Source: CALNYS01 sp964639935
Lineage (GTDB): Bacteria > Planctomycetota > Phycisphaerae > Phycisphaerales > UBA1924
DNA length: 64,000 bases
Direction: 5' to 3'
Assembly: GCA_964639935.1 (NCBI GenBank)
Contig: CAZXGT010000001.1
Span: forward strand, 1 to 64,000
Below the pieces are notes generated by a model. That model was not told where the DNA came from and searched no databases. It saw nothing but the letters and a program-made list of their open reading frames with translations. This document shows positions 51,556 to 62,275 of this stretch, in pieces. Within the stretch, counting starts at the first letter, position 1; every line of letters starts with the position of its first letter. The position numbers were made by a program, and so were the translations under genes.

Positions 51556-51588
51556 AAAAAGCCGGCGTCTCGGGGCGGAGACGCCGGC
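51556..51588 (-). terminator. Rho-independent terminator of the large metalloprotease gene
   Basis: GCCGGCGTCTC (51561-51571) pairs perfectly with GAGACGCCGGC (51578-51588). Minus-strand reading runs into TTTTT. Confidence 0.88.
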
Positions 51589-51649
51589 AAGGGGCGGTCG
51601 GGCTGCGGCTCTGGGCCGCGCCCGACCTGGGGTTGGGGCTTGTGTTCGC

Positions 51650-54538
51650 TTACGGCTGGGAGCCGAAGCTGATGACGATCGATCCTCCGCCGGCCGCGAT
51701 GTCGTCGGAATTATAGATGAATTCGGCGTCGAGGGCCTGTTCAATCTTAGCCTGCACGCTCTCGAGATGCGAGAGGGAGTAGGCGTCGAGCTTTCCACTC
51801 GAGCTTTCGAGGGTGTCGTCGATGCGGCCCTTGACCTCGCGAAGGTGGTGAGCGGCGAGGTTCGCGACGGGCTTGCCGGCGGCTCCGCTGACGCGTCCGG
51901 CGGGGAGCGTCAGGTCGATGAGGCGGGCGACGTGCTCGTCCTGGAGGTTTCGCCGGAGGCTCGAGATCATGGGCTTGCGGGCGGAGTAGCGCCCGGCGGC
52001 CTTCTCGTCGAGCTCGGACCACACGGCGGCGGTGACGCTCTCGAGCAGCTCGGGAAGGGTGAAGGCGTCCTCGCCCTCGGGGATGCGGAACTCGTTGTCG
52101 TAGACGCGCCGGAGGGTCGTCGGGTTCATGACCATGGTCATGGCCGAGGACTGGATGCCGACGATGGTGTCGTGAACGTTGAGCTGGGGGTCGCCCATGA
52201 TGGTGCGGAAGCCGCCGGCGTCCCACCACTTGTCGCGGCTCATCTTGTTGAGGAGCTCGTGGGTGAGACCGAAGGCGTCGTCGCTGAAGGTGTACTCGAC
52301 GACCTGCTCGAGCGCGCGGCGCTGCTTCTGGGCGTCGACGGGCTCGGTGGGGTTGCGGTCTCCGGGATCGCCCATGCGGTCGCGGTTGACGTGGACGCCG
52401 CCGATCCAGTTGGCGGCGTGGCTGACCGAGCGGACGTGGCGGCCCAGCAGCGCCATGTAGGCGTTGCGGACCTCTTCCCAGCTCTCGCCTTCCTCGAAGA
52501 CCTTGTCGACGATCTCGCCTCGGAGGTTCTGGACGAGCTTCATCTCGGCGTCGACGAAATCGAGGGCGTTGGCGCCCATGTCGCGCCGGCGGGCGAGGGG
52601 GTCTGGGCCCCAGGTGTCTTCGTCGGTGAGGTAGACGTTCTCGTTCTCGCCGACCCGCTCGAGGACGGGCTTGAGGTCGTTGTCGAAGGTGTAGCCGTAC
52701 TCGATGGCCCAGTGGTCGTAGGGCCCGAGGGTGGTCATGAAGTAGGGGCCGTCGCCGATGGCGCCGTCCTTGGTGTAGTTCATGGCGTTGTAGTCCATGA
52801 CGGAGCCGGTGATGGGCTTGCCGCCCTCGCGCCACTCCTCGGAGTTGATCTCCTCGAGGGTGTAGATGGAGGAGGCCTTGAAGTTGTGCCGGAGGCCGAG
52901 GACGTGGCCGACCTCGTGCATGACGACGTCCTTGACGATGCCGCCGATGAACTTCTCGGGCGCCCCGTCGACGGTGTCGCCCTCGCTGTAGGCGGGGAGG
53001 TCGAGGAGGGAGCTTCGGATCATGGCGAGGTCCATGCCGCGATCGTGGGCGTAGGAGCAGTGCCCGTTGACCTGCACGGTGCGATGGGCGAGGCCGTCGT
53101 GCCGCTCGGCGCCGAGGGGGGAGAGCGCGGGCTCGGCGGCCTTGTCGGCGCGCTCGAGGATGTCGCGGCTCTCGCGGTGGAGTCGCGCGACGCGATCCTG
53201 GAGGATCTCCTCGCGGAGCTCGGGCGGGGCGGTGCGGACGCGGGGATCCCACTGCGGGCGCCGGTCGAGCCACTTGAGCGTCTCGGGGCTGAAGCCCTCG
53301 ATGGCTTCCTGACCGAGGTTGAGCTCGAACTCGCGAGAGGCGTATCGGAGCCAGCCGTCGTTCATGACGACGTCGGCGTCGAGGATCTGACCGGTGCGCG
53401 GGTCGACGCGCGACGGGCCGATCGCGAAGGAGGCGTTGTTGGAGTTCCAGACGATGAAGTTGTAGCGGACGTCCTCGGGGTCCTTGTCCATGTGGGCGCC
53501 GGAGCGGGCGTCCTGCTGGTAGACCTCAATGGCGTTGGCGATCCCGATCTTCTCGAAGGCGTCGTTCCAGGCGAGGACGCCGTCGCGGACCCAGCGTCGG
53601 TACTGGATGGGGGTCTTGTGATCGAGGTAGAAGACGATGGGTTCCTTGGGGGGACTCAGCGAGAGGGACGGATCGGCCTTCTCGAGCTTCCAGCGGTTGA
53701 TGTAGCGGGTCCAGCCGGAGGACTCCTCGGCCTTCCCGAGGTCGTTGTAGGCGGTGGCGAAGTAGCCGACGCGCGGATCGGCTTCGCGGGGCTTGTAGCC
53801 GGTGTTCTCGGGGAGGACGCTCATGGAGTAGGCGAGCGTGATGAGCTGGCCGTTGGCGTCGGGGACTTCGTAGGAGACCGTGATGTTCTCGGGGAAGGCC
53901 TTGGCCTTGGCGATGGTGAGCAGGTCTCCCTGAAGGCCGCGGGCGGCGCGTCCGAAGAAGCTGCCCGCCTTACCGACGAGGAGCTGATCGAGGTCGATGA
54001 CGGGTCCGCCGCCGGGGCCCATGGTCTTGATGGGCACGCTCAGGAGCACGCGGTCGGTGAAGAGCTGCTCCTGGGATTTCTTGCTCTCGAAGTCGCCCGA
54101 GGTCCGGGTCTCGAGCTGGGGCTGGATGAGGGCGAGCTTTTTGTCGTAGCGCTTCCAGTAGACGTAGGCGTCGCCGAACTGGATGCCGGCGGTGGGGGTG
54201 CCGGCGGAGACGGTGTAGCCGACGAAGAGCTTCTGGCGCTCGAAGTTGGTCGGGAGCTCGGCGAGCATCTGACCGTCCTTGGTCCGCCGGTAGAGCGTGT
54301 ACATGGGCTTCTCGTCGAGGCTGGAGACGATCTTCTCGTAGCCCTCGGAGACGGAGTCCCAGTCGGGGAAGTCGCTCTTGGAGTCGTCGTTACTCCCGTT
54401 GCTCGCCATGGCGGCGCGCATCTGGGCGATCTGCTCTGGGGACGGCTGGGCCTGGCTCTGCGCCGCGAAGGAAAGGGCGACGCCGGAGAGGGCGAGCCCC
54501 GCGACAAGGGACAGGTTGGTGACGGTGCGTCGATGCAT
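51650..54538 (-). CDS. Large secreted zinc metalloprotease (DUF5117/DUF4953-type)
   Basis: A signal peptide (about 1-30) is followed by two beta-rich N-terminal domains (about 55-300) and a zinc peptidase domain with HEVGHVLGLRH (541-551), flanked by NFKAS and the Met-turn SVMDYNAMN. The remainder (about 600-962) is helical. Bacteroidota and planctomycetes have such proteins, in part annotated as DUF5117, DUF5118 and DUF4953. It should be periplasmic or secreted. A strong terminator follows. ATG 54538 has GGGAG upstream. Confidence 0.9.
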   Translation of the reverse strand: MHRRTVTNLSLVAGLALSGVALSFAAQSQAQPSPEQIAQMRAAMASNGSNDDSKSDFPDWDSVSEGYEKIVSSLDEKPMYTLYRRTKDGQMLAELPTNFERQKLFVGYTVSAGTPTAGIQFGDAYVYWKRYDKKLALIQPQLETRTSGDFESKKSQEQLFTDRVLLSVPIKTMGPGGGPVIDLDQLLVGKAGSFFGRAARGLQGDLLTIAKAKAFPENITVSYEVPDANGQLITLAYSMSVLPENTGYKPREADPRVGYFATAYNDLGKAEESSGWTRYINRWKLEKADPSLSLSPPKEPIVFYLDHKTPIQYRRWVRDGVLAWNDAFEKIGIANAIEVYQQDARSGAHMDKDPEDVRYNFIVWNSNNASFAIGPSRVDPRTGQILDADVVMNDGWLRYASREFELNLGQEAIEGFSPETLKWLDRRPQWDPRVRTAPPELREEILQDRVARLHRESRDILERADKAAEPALSPLGAERHDGLAHRTVQVNGHCSYAHDRGMDLAMIRSSLLDLPAYSEGDTVDGAPEKFIGGIVKDVVMHEVGHVLGLRHNFKASSIYTLEEINSEEWREGGKPITGSVMDYNAMNYTKDGAIGDGPYFMTTLGPYDHWAIEYGYTFDNDLKPVLERVGENENVYLTDEDTWGPDPLARRRDMGANALDFVDAEMKLVQNLRGEIVDKVFEEGESWEEVRNAYMALLGRHVRSVSHAANWIGGVHVNRDRMGDPGDRNPTEPVDAQKQRRALEQVVEYTFSDDAFGLTHELLNKMSRDKWWDAGGFRTIMGDPQLNVHDTIVGIQSSAMTMVMNPTTLRRVYDNEFRIPEGEDAFTLPELLESVTAAVWSELDEKAAGRYSARKPMISSLRRNLQDEHVARLIDLTLPAGRVSGAAGKPVANLAAHHLREVKGRIDDTLESSSGKLDAYSLSHLESVQAKIEQALDAEFIYNSDDIAAGGGSIVISFGSQP

Positions 54539-54680
54539 GGGTGAGATCTCCCGTTCTCGCGTGGATGGACTCTTTTGAAGGCCGATTCGCCCAAGCCGGA
54601 ATGGGGCGGCGGCGGTCTGTTTCTACCTATTAAACGCACGATGGATGCGTTTTGATCGCTGAACCTTCCGAATGGATGCC

Positions 54681-55610
54681 TCACGGGGTCGGCGTCAGGC
54701 GGAAATACCAGACGAGGAAGGCGGTGACCGCGGCGAAGACGATCGCCCCGGCCTGGAACCCGCGATCGTGGACCGCGAGCTCGGTGGGGTCGTCGTAGCG
54801 GCCCTGCTCGATGACCACGACGACGCGGAGGAGGACATAGGTGGCGGGCAGGACGGTCAGCCACAGGAGGTTGAAGCCGAAGACATACGCCTCCTGGGCC
54901 TGCACGTAGATGGTGTAGCCCATGAGCGTGGCGACGCCGGTGACAACAACGGACATGCGGAGCAGGTCGTCGGTGTAGGCGGCCTGGACGCGTCTGGCGG
55001 CGCCCGCGCCGGCGCCGAGGGTGCGGCGCTCGCCCAGGCGCTTGCCGAAGGCGAGGAACATCGCGAGAAAGAGCGTGCAGTTGAGGAGCCAGACGGAGGG
55101 GACGACGGCGATCGCCACGCACCCGGCGAAGACCCGGAGCACGAAGCCGATGGAGAGGCTCATGACGTCGGCGATGACGTGGTGCTTGAGGAAGACCGAG
55201 TAGACCGCGACGTTCGAGGCGTAAAGGGCGAGGATCACGGCGAGCCACCAGCGGGCGACCCGCTCGGGGATGAAGAGCACGGCGACGGCCGCAATGAGGA
55301 TCAGCGCGGCGGCGAGGGCGATTCCCTCCGCGCGGCTGACGGCGCCCGAGGCGATGGGGCGGTGCTTCTTGCGCGGGTGGGCCCGGTCCGCTTCGGCGTC
55401 CATCATGTCGTTGAAGATGTACATGGCGCTCGAGACGAGCGAGAAGGCAAGCGCGGCGAGCAAGGCCTTCCAGAGCGTCTCGGCGAGTTCGATGCCCTGA
55501 TCGGCGACCGCGTAGAAGGGTCCGACCAGCACGAAGACGCTCTTGGCCCACTGGGTGGGCCTGATGAGCTTGACGAGCTGAACGGGCTTGGCGGCGGAGG
55601 GGTCGGGCAT
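54681..55610 (-). CDS. UbiA-family prenyltransferase, decaprenyl-phosphate phosphoribosyltransferase type
   Basis: This is a polytopic enzyme of 309 residues. The first aspartate motif NDMMDAEADRAHPRKKHRP (67-85) is that of the decaprenyl-phosphate phosphoribosyltransferase group, which joins PRPP and polyprenyl phosphate to make the arabinose donor in actinobacteria. The second motif is weaker. The start at 55610 lacks a clear ribosome-binding site; ATG 55727 would add 39 residues of atypical composition and overlap the divergent gene. A pentose-lipid donor for the surface-glycan locus is a reasonable inference. Confidence 0.85.
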   Translation of the reverse strand: MPDPSAAKPVQLVKLIRPTQWAKSVFVLVGPFYAVADQGIELAETLWKALLAALAFSLVSSAMYIFNDMMDAEADRAHPRKKHRPIASGAVSRAEGIALAAALILIAAVAVLFIPERVARWWLAVILALYASNVAVYSVFLKHHVIADVMSLSIGFVLRVFAGCVAIAVVPSVWLLNCTLFLAMFLAFGKRLGERRTLGAGAGAARRVQAAYTDDLLRMSVVVTGVATLMGYTIYVQAQEAYVFGFNLLWLTVLPATYVLLRVVVVIEQGRYDDPTELAVHDRGFQAGAIVFAAVTAFLVWYFRLTPTP

Positions 55611-55725
55611 GGTCTTGGCGAGAGCGGCATCGGCTCTTTTCCCCCGCCAGCTGGACAGGGGAGGGCGGAAAGGGGCGATTCGCCGCTCATCCGGCGGGCC
55701 CGCAGCGCCGAGTATGCTATCGCGC

Positions 55726-57084
55726 ATGTCCGCCGATGAACCGAACCCGCGTCGCCCTCATCCGCTCGCGGCGGCGATGATCGCGGTTCCGGGGCTCATC
55801 GTGCTGGCGGTGTCGCTCGTGATTATCGCCAGCGGGCGGGGCGGCCCGAGCGAGGCGAGCGATCAGGATCAGTACCACCTCGTGGTGATCGAGGGCATGG
55901 TCGAGCAGTGGCCGGCGATCGACGTGGTGAACTACCCGTCGGCGACCAGTCCCGGGTACCACGCGCTGATGGCGGCGGCGGCGCAGGCGGCGCCGAGCGG
56001 GAGCGAGCTTCTCGCGATGCGTGTGGCGACGGCGGTGATCGGTGCGGCGCTGCCCGTGATGCTGGCGCTCTCGCTTCGGGCTCGGGTCGGGGCGGGCGCC
56101 GCGGCGATGCTCTCGCTCCCGCTCGCCCTGAGCGTGTACGTGCTCGGCGGGGCGGCGTTCCTGACAACCGATAATCTCGCGCTCGGCCTGCTCGTGGCGA
56201 TCTTGTGGCTCTCGATTCGGCCCATGACCCTCGGAAGGGGCGTCGGCGCGGGGCTTCTCGCGGCGGGGCTCGTGGCGGTGCGCCAGATTCACGTCTGGTC
56301 GATTGCGCCGGTCGCGGTGGCCGGGGCGCTGGCCAGCCCGCTGGCTCGTGCGGCGCCGAGGTGGGCGAGGCGGGATCGCCGAGCGTGGACGCCGCTTGGA
56401 GGCGCGGCGATCGGCGTCGCGTGCGCCGTGGCGACGCTCGGCGCCTTCGTCTGGGTCTGGGGCGGCCTGACCCCGCCGAGCGATGCGGCGGCGAAGCACG
56501 CGGGCGATCCGAACCCGGCGACGCTCGCGATGGGCCTGGCGGTCTTCGCGATCGCGGCGGTCCCGCTCGGGTGGGCGGCGGTCCCGGAGATCCGGCGATT
56601 GGCGTCGGCGCCGGCGATCGTCGCCGGGGGGGTGATCGGGCTGCTCGCGGGGACGCTCGTCGAGACGAGCTTCGAGCTCCGGGCGCGGGCGTACGGGTGG
56701 ATCTGGGTGCTCGTCCGGGAGACCCCGGTGGCGGGCGAACGGTCGATCCTTCTGGCGGGCATGGCGACGCTCGGCGGGGCGGCGCTCGGGGCGATCGCGA
56801 GCGCCGCGGCGCGCTCGGGTCGCGGCGCGGAGACGCTCACGCTGCTTGTCGGCGTCGTCGCGTGGCTCTCGGCGCAGTCGATGAACTCGATGGCGTGGCA
56901 GCGGTATTTCGAGCCGCTGGCGATCGTGTTCTCGGCGCTGCTCGTGGCGCTGGTGCTGAGCGCGCGGCGGGAGCGGTGGCGCTGGTGGTGGCTCGGTCCG
57001 GCGGCGCTGGCGGCGTTGCAGCTCGCGGTCAGCGCGGCGACGCTGCTGCGCGAGGTGCTGGAGGCGCCGGCGGTTCGGTTCTGA
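55726..57084 (+). CDS. GT-C-type integral membrane protein, ALG10-like
   Basis: This is 452 residues with about 11 hydrophobic segments. Near the first loop an acidic site SDQDQYHLVVIEGMVEQWP is followed by NYPSATSPGYHAL, which parallels the acidic-His and TTPGLY elements of ALG10/DIE2 alpha-1,2-glucosyltransferases. The C-terminus AWQRYFEPLAIVFSALL resembles the RYxxPF region of that family. The sequence match is weak and seen by eye only. If right it would transfer a sugar from a polyprenyl-phosphate donor outside the membrane, fitting the divergent UbiA-type gene. Confidence 0.6.
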   Translation: MSADEPNPRRPHPLAAAMIAVPGLIVLAVSLVIIASGRGGPSEASDQDQYHLVVIEGMVEQWPAIDVVNYPSATSPGYHALMAAAAQAAPSGSELLAMRVATAVIGAALPVMLALSLRARVGAGAAAMLSLPLALSVYVLGGAAFLTTDNLALGLLVAILWLSIRPMTLGRGVGAGLLAAGLVAVRQIHVWSIAPVAVAGALASPLARAAPRWARRDRRAWTPLGGAAIGVACAVATLGAFVWVWGGLTPPSDAAAKHAGDPNPATLAMGLAVFAIAAVPLGWAAVPEIRRLASAPAIVAGGVIGLLAGTLVETSFELRARAYGWIWVLVRETPVAGERSILLAGMATLGGAALGAIASAAARSGRGAETLTLLVGVVAWLSAQSMNSMAWQRYFEPLAIVFSALLVALVLSARRERWRWWWLGPAALAALQLAVSAATLLREVLEAPAVRF

Positions 57085-57099
57085 ACGGGCGGAGCGGGC

Positions 57100-58482
57100 T
57101 TAGCCGATGGAGGACTCGGACCGCGAGGCGCCGACGGGGATGTGCCCCGGGCGAGCCGTGGCGCGTCCGACCGAGTGGTAGATGAACCCCTCGCGGGCCA
57201 TCTGCTCGAGGCGGTAGAGGTTGCGTCCGTCGAAGACGACGGGCGCCTTGAGGCCGTCCTTGACCTTCTGGAAGTCGGGGGACTTGAACTCGTCCCAGTC
57301 GGTGCTGATGACCAGGGCGTCGGCGCCCTCGAGCGCCTCGACCATGGTGTCGCAGACGGTGACGCCGCTGCTTTCCCTGCGGCAGTTGTCGCCCGCGACG
57401 GGGTCGTAGGCTCGGACGGCGGCGCCGGCGTCGATCGCCCGCTGCATGAGCGTCAGCGACGGGGCCTCGCGAATGTCGTCGGTGTTGGGCTTGAAAGCGA
57501 TGCCCCAGAAGGCGAGCGTCTTGCCGGCGAGCCCGCCGTTCTCGGCGAAGTGGCCCTCGATCTTGGCCCAGAACGTGTCGCGCTGATTCTGATTCACGCG
57601 GTGGACGCTCTTGAGAAGCTCGGTGGGGCGTCCGGCGCGATCGCCCATGGAGATGCAGGCCTTGACGTCCTTGGGGAAGCAGGAGCCGCCGTAGCCCAGC
57701 CCCGGGTAGAGGAACTGGTTGCCGATGCGCTTGTCGGAGCACATGCCCTCGCGGACGCGGTTGATGTTGGCGCCGTAGACGTCGCAGAGCCCGGCGATCT
57801 CGTTGACGAAGGAGATCTTGGTGGCGAGCATCGCGTTGGAGGCGTATTTGACCATCTCGGAGGAGAGGATGTCCATCAGGTAAATGGGGTTGCCCTGGCG
57901 GACGAAGGGCTCGTAGAGGTCGCGCATGATCTGGCCGGTTTCCTCATCCTCCACGCCGCAGACCACGCGGTCGGGCTTGTTGAAGTCGTTGAGGGCGGCG
58001 CCCTCCTTGAGGAACTCGGGGTTGTTGGCGATGCGGAAGGGGAGGTCGCCGACCTTCGCGCGGATGCGGTCCCGCACAGCGAGCGAGGTCCCGACGGGGA
58101 CGGTGCTCTTGACGACGACGGTCTTCGACTTCGCGCCCGGGCCGAGCTCGAGGATGGCCTCGGCGATGTCGTCGGCGGCGCCGAAGACGTACTTCAGGTC
58201 GGCGTGCCCGTCGTCGTCCGAGGGCGTGCCGACGCAGATGAAGATGATGTCGGCGTCGCGATAGGCGGCCTTGGGATCGGTGGTGAACTTCAGGCGCCCG
58301 GCGGCGGTGTTGATCTCCATGAGCTCGGTGAGCCCGGGCTCGTAGATGGGGCATCCGCCGTCGTTGAGCGTCTTGATCTTCTCGGAGTCGAGATCGAGGC
58401 AGGTGACCTCGTTGCCGGTGTTCGAGAAGCACGCGCCCGTGACGAGCCCGACGTACCCGGAGCCAACCATCGTGAGCTTCAT
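57100..58482 (-). CDS. ugd: UDP-glucose 6-dehydrogenase
   Basis: It makes UDP-glucuronate by two NAD-dependent oxidations. Rossmann loop GSGYVGLVTG (7-16), the ribose-binding LDLDSEK (30-36), KSTVPVGT (125-132) and catalytic C268 in GLGYGGSCFPKD are present. Length 460, including a C-terminal Ser/Gly tail. ATG 58482 with GGGGAGAG upstream. It is followed on the same strand, upstream in the DNA, by the UDP-glucuronate decarboxylase gene, with which it forms the route to UDP-xylose. Confidence 0.96.
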   Translation of the reverse strand: MKLTMVGSGYVGLVTGACFSNTGNEVTCLDLDSEKIKTLNDGGCPIYEPGLTELMEINTAAGRLKFTTDPKAAYRDADIIFICVGTPSDDDGHADLKYVFGAADDIAEAILELGPGAKSKTVVVKSTVPVGTSLAVRDRIRAKVGDLPFRIANNPEFLKEGAALNDFNKPDRVVCGVEDEETGQIMRDLYEPFVRQGNPIYLMDILSSEMVKYASNAMLATKISFVNEIAGLCDVYGANINRVREGMCSDKRIGNQFLYPGLGYGGSCFPKDVKACISMGDRAGRPTELLKSVHRVNQNQRDTFWAKIEGHFAENGGLAGKTLAFWGIAFKPNTDDIREAPSLTLMQRAIDAGAAVRAYDPVAGDNCRRESSGVTVCDTMVEALEGADALVISTDWDEFKSPDFQKVKDGLKAPVVFDGRNLYRLEQMAREGFIYHSVGRATARPGHIPVGASRSESSIG

Positions 58483-58598
58483 GAGTCTGCTCTCCCCGCT
58501 GCTTGCGGTGTATTCGGACGATGTTCGCGTCCGAGCTCGCCCGGGCCGAAGCCCGCGTGAAAAAGTCGATATGGATCGTTCAGTATCGTCGCGGCGGC

Positions 58599-59573
<975 letters not shown>

Positions 59574-59702
59574 GGGGCTCGGTATTCTCCCTCTCCCAGC
59601 TGCGACATCGCCGCGGGTCCGGAGAATAACGCCCGCCGGGATCAACCGCTGGCATCCAATCAGCCGATGCGGGCGACGCCGCGAGAGGAGCACCGCCCAC
59701 CC

Positions 59703-60637
59703 ATGCCCCCCCATCCTCGCTTATTCACATCGGCTATCACAAAACCGGCACGACGTGGCTTCAGGCGTTCATCTTTGACAACGCGGACCTCGGCTTCACG
59801 AGCCCGTGGTCCCGCGGCGAGATGATCGAGCGGATTGCGCTGACCAAGCCGCTCTTCTATGACGCCGAAGCGACGCGGGCGTGGCTCACGGAGGGCATGG
59901 CGGAAGCCGGCGCCCGGGAGCTCATTCCGGTGCTTTCCGCGGAGCGCTTCAGCGGGAATCCGCACTCCGGCGGGTACGACAGCGAGCTGATCGCTCGGCG
60001 CTTTGCGGCCGCGACGCCGGAGGCGCGAGTCGTGGTCATCACGCGCGAGCAGCGGGCGATGATCGCCTCGTGCTATAAGCAGTACGTCCGCGTGGGCGGA
60101 GTCTGCTCGGCCCGCGGCTATCTCCGGCCTCCTCTGCTCGGGCGGCCGCGCGTGCCGCTCTTTGATGCCGACTTTTTTCAGTACGACCGCCTCATCGGCC
60201 TCTATCGCGGGCTCTTCGGCGCCGACGCCGTTCTCGCGCTGCCCTTCGAGCGGCTCAAGGAGGATCCGCAGTCGTTCGCCGAGCGGATCATCGCGTTCGC
60301 CGGGGCGCCGAAGCCCGGCCCGATCCCGCGGGAGAAGAAGAACGTGGCCCTCTCGGCGTTGGCGTGCTCGATCAAGCGGCAGTTCAATCGGTTTCTCGTG
60401 CGCGACGCGCTCAACCCGGGGGCGCCGGTGGGGAATCCGCGCGTCGCCGGAGCGGTGCAGCGGGCGTTCGAGTCCGCCGACCGCCTGACGCCCGGGACGG
60501 TCCGGGCCCGGAGCGAGCGTCGCCTGCGCCGCCTTGTCGATGAGGTCGCCCGCGAGCGGTACGCCGAGAGCAATCGCCGGCTCTCGGAGATGATGGGTGA
60601 GGATCTCGGGGCGCTCGGGTACGACGTCGGGGTATGA
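59703..60637 (+). CDS. Sulfotransferase (start out of frame at a C7 tract)
   Basis: The PAPS 5'-phosphosulfate loop IHIGYHKTGTTWLQ sits just after the start, and the 3'-phosphate block VVVITREQRAMIASCYKQYV follows at about residues 85-105. The protein should be a Golgi-type-fold sulfotransferase of about 311 residues. However, ATG 59703 is followed by seven C (59706-59712), which puts it out of frame; one extra C would give MPPPSSLIHIGYHKTG. In the frame as given there is no ATG, GTG or TTG between a stop near 59627 and the loop; ATT 59723 is the only near-cognate start. The enzyme would sulfate a glycan. Confidence 0.8.
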
Positions 60638-60663
60638 AAAAAGCCGCTCCAGAGAGAGCGGCT
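60637..60663 (-). terminator. Rho-independent terminator of sat
   Basis: AGCCGCTC (60642-60649) pairs with GAGCGGCT (60656-60663). On the minus strand it runs into a T6 tract. It overlaps the sulfotransferase stop codon. Confidence 0.9.
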
Positions 60664-60692
60664 CATGACGTGTGCGAGTCAGGCGGCGAGCC

Positions 60693-61889
60693 TCAGCTGC
60701 CGACGGGCTGCTTGCTGGTGGCCCAGTCGATGAGGATGTCGGCGACCTCGGGGCGGGTGAACTCCGCCGGCGGGCGCTCGCCCTTGCTCAGGAGTTCGCG
60801 CACCTTGGTGCCGGAGAGGAAGACCTGGTCGCCCTCGAGCTTGGGGAAGGTCTTGCCCGAGACCATGCCCTGGGCCTTGTGGCTCCAGGCGGCGTGCTCG
60901 AACTTGAGCGGCTCGATCTGGAGGTTGTCCCGGTCAAGCTCGTCGAAGATGTTCTGGGCGTCGTAGGTGCCGTAGTAGTCGCCGACGCCGGCGTGGTCGC
61001 GGCCGACGATGAAGTGGGTCACGCCGTAGTTCTTGCGGATGAGGGCGTGGAGGACAGCCTCGCGGGGACCGGCGTAGCGCATCGCGGCCGGCATGACCGA
61101 GAGGACGGTGCGGTCGTCGACGAAGTAGCTGTCGATGAGCGTCTCGTAGCACTTCATGCGAACGTCGGCGGGGATGTCGCCCTCCTTGGTCTCGCCGACG
61201 AGCGGGTGGATCAGGAGGCCGTCGCAGATCTCCTGAGCGACCTTGCAGAGGTACTCGTGGGCGCGGTGGATGGGGTTGCGCGTCTGGAACGCGGCGACGG
61301 TCTTCCATCCGCGCTTCTCGAACTCGGCGCGGGTCTCGGCGGGGGTCAGGCGGCGATCGAGGAAGGCCTCGGGGCCCTCGGGATCGACGCAGACGGTGAG
61401 AACCTCGACCGGTCCGGCGACGCAGACGTCGCCCTCGGCCCGGACCTGGGCGACGCCCGGGTGCGCGTCGTCCTCGGTGCGGAAGACGCTCGGGATCTCG
61501 AGGCTCTTGTCATGGTCGAAGACCTCCTCGACGGTCATGACGGCCTGGATCACCTTCTCGCCCGTGGAGGGCGCATTGGCGACGAGCGCGACGCGGTCGC
61601 CGACCTTCGGGGCGTCGGCCTTGTCCACGGCAAGGAGGATCGGGATGGGCCAGATGTCGCCCGAGGCGAGTTTCATGTTCTTGCAGACCGACTCGAAGTC
61701 GGCCTTGCCCATGAAGCCGGTGAGCGGAGAGAAGGCGCCGATGCCGATCATCTCGAGGTCGCAGGACTGCTTCTGGGAGAGCTCGATGACGGGCAGGCTC
61801 TCGGCTTGCTTGCGGAGGGCGTCGGCCTTCTCGCCGGTGACGACGCGGCTGACGAGCTCGCCGCCGTGGGGGGTGATCAGATCGGGCAT
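60693..61889 (-). CDS. sat: Sulfate adenylyltransferase (ATP sulfurylase)
   Basis: It makes adenosine phosphosulfate from ATP and sulfate. The ATP sites FQTRNPIHRAHEYL (about 201-214) and VGRDHAGVG (about 295-303) are complete and the length of 398 fits the single-polypeptide ATP sulfurylase; no APS kinase domain is fused. Convergent with the sulfotransferase gene, the two are likely partners: sat makes APS, and a kinase elsewhere would make PAPS. A dissimilatory role cannot be excluded, but no aprAB or dsr gene is present here. Confidence 0.95.
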   Translation of the reverse strand: MPDLITPHGGELVSRVVTGEKADALRKQAESLPVIELSQKQSCDLEMIGIGAFSPLTGFMGKADFESVCKNMKLASGDIWPIPILLAVDKADAPKVGDRVALVANAPSTGEKVIQAVMTVEEVFDHDKSLEIPSVFRTEDDAHPGVAQVRAEGDVCVAGPVEVLTVCVDPEGPEAFLDRRLTPAETRAEFEKRGWKTVAAFQTRNPIHRAHEYLCKVAQEICDGLLIHPLVGETKEGDIPADVRMKCYETLIDSYFVDDRTVLSVMPAAMRYAGPREAVLHALIRKNYGVTHFIVGRDHAGVGDYYGTYDAQNIFDELDRDNLQIEPLKFEHAAWSHKAQGMVSGKTFPKLEGDQVFLSGTKVRELLSKGERPPAEFTRPEVADILIDWATSKQPVGS

Positions 61890-62275
61890 GGGTCTCTCTC
61901 CGAGGGGTTGAGGCGTCGCGATGGCGGTCGGCGACGGGTTGCGGGTGGTTGGTTCTCCGGCGGTCGCCGGGGGTTGTCGAGCGTAGCGAATCGGGGGTGG
62001 GGCGCGGGCGCGAGCGTGAAAAAATCCGTGGCGGGCGGGGGGAAGCGCCGATCGCGCGAACCTTGACTCAAGCTGAATCGTTCTGGGAGGACGGGCGGCG
62101 TGCGCCGCGGCGGCGTTTCAGTAGGATGCCCGGCCCGCTCCGGAGCCGGACGCCGGGCCGCGTGATCGAGTGGACCGGCGGGCGGAAGCGGCCGATGGTG
62201 GCTGATTCCGGGGCGGAGGGCGTCGCCGGCGCGGCGTCGTCCGAGAATCACCTCGAGCGGAAGGTTCAAGAAGCG
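61890..62275. promoter_or_regulatory. Divergent intergenic region, sat / epimerase (386 bases)
   Basis: This region must carry both promoters. TTGACT occurs at about 62063 with no good -10 at the proper distance. GCCCGGC (62128-62134) and GCCGGGC (62152-62158) form a hairpin 118 bases before the epimerase start, without a T-run. I see no gene and no repeat of known type. Confidence 0.45.

Noticed and set aside
51545..54544. Open frame of 999 codons on the plus strand, antisense to the large metalloprotease
   Set aside because: The opposite strand carries a full zinc protease with its motifs, signal peptide and terminator. The antisense frame is rich in Val, Gly, Asp and Leu in the way GC-rich codon bias produces shadow frames, and has no start signal or motif.
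54546..54680. Promoter elements upstream of the large metalloprotease
   Set aside because: Lower-GC bases are present, but no pair of hexamers at the correct distance stands out, so I list nothing.
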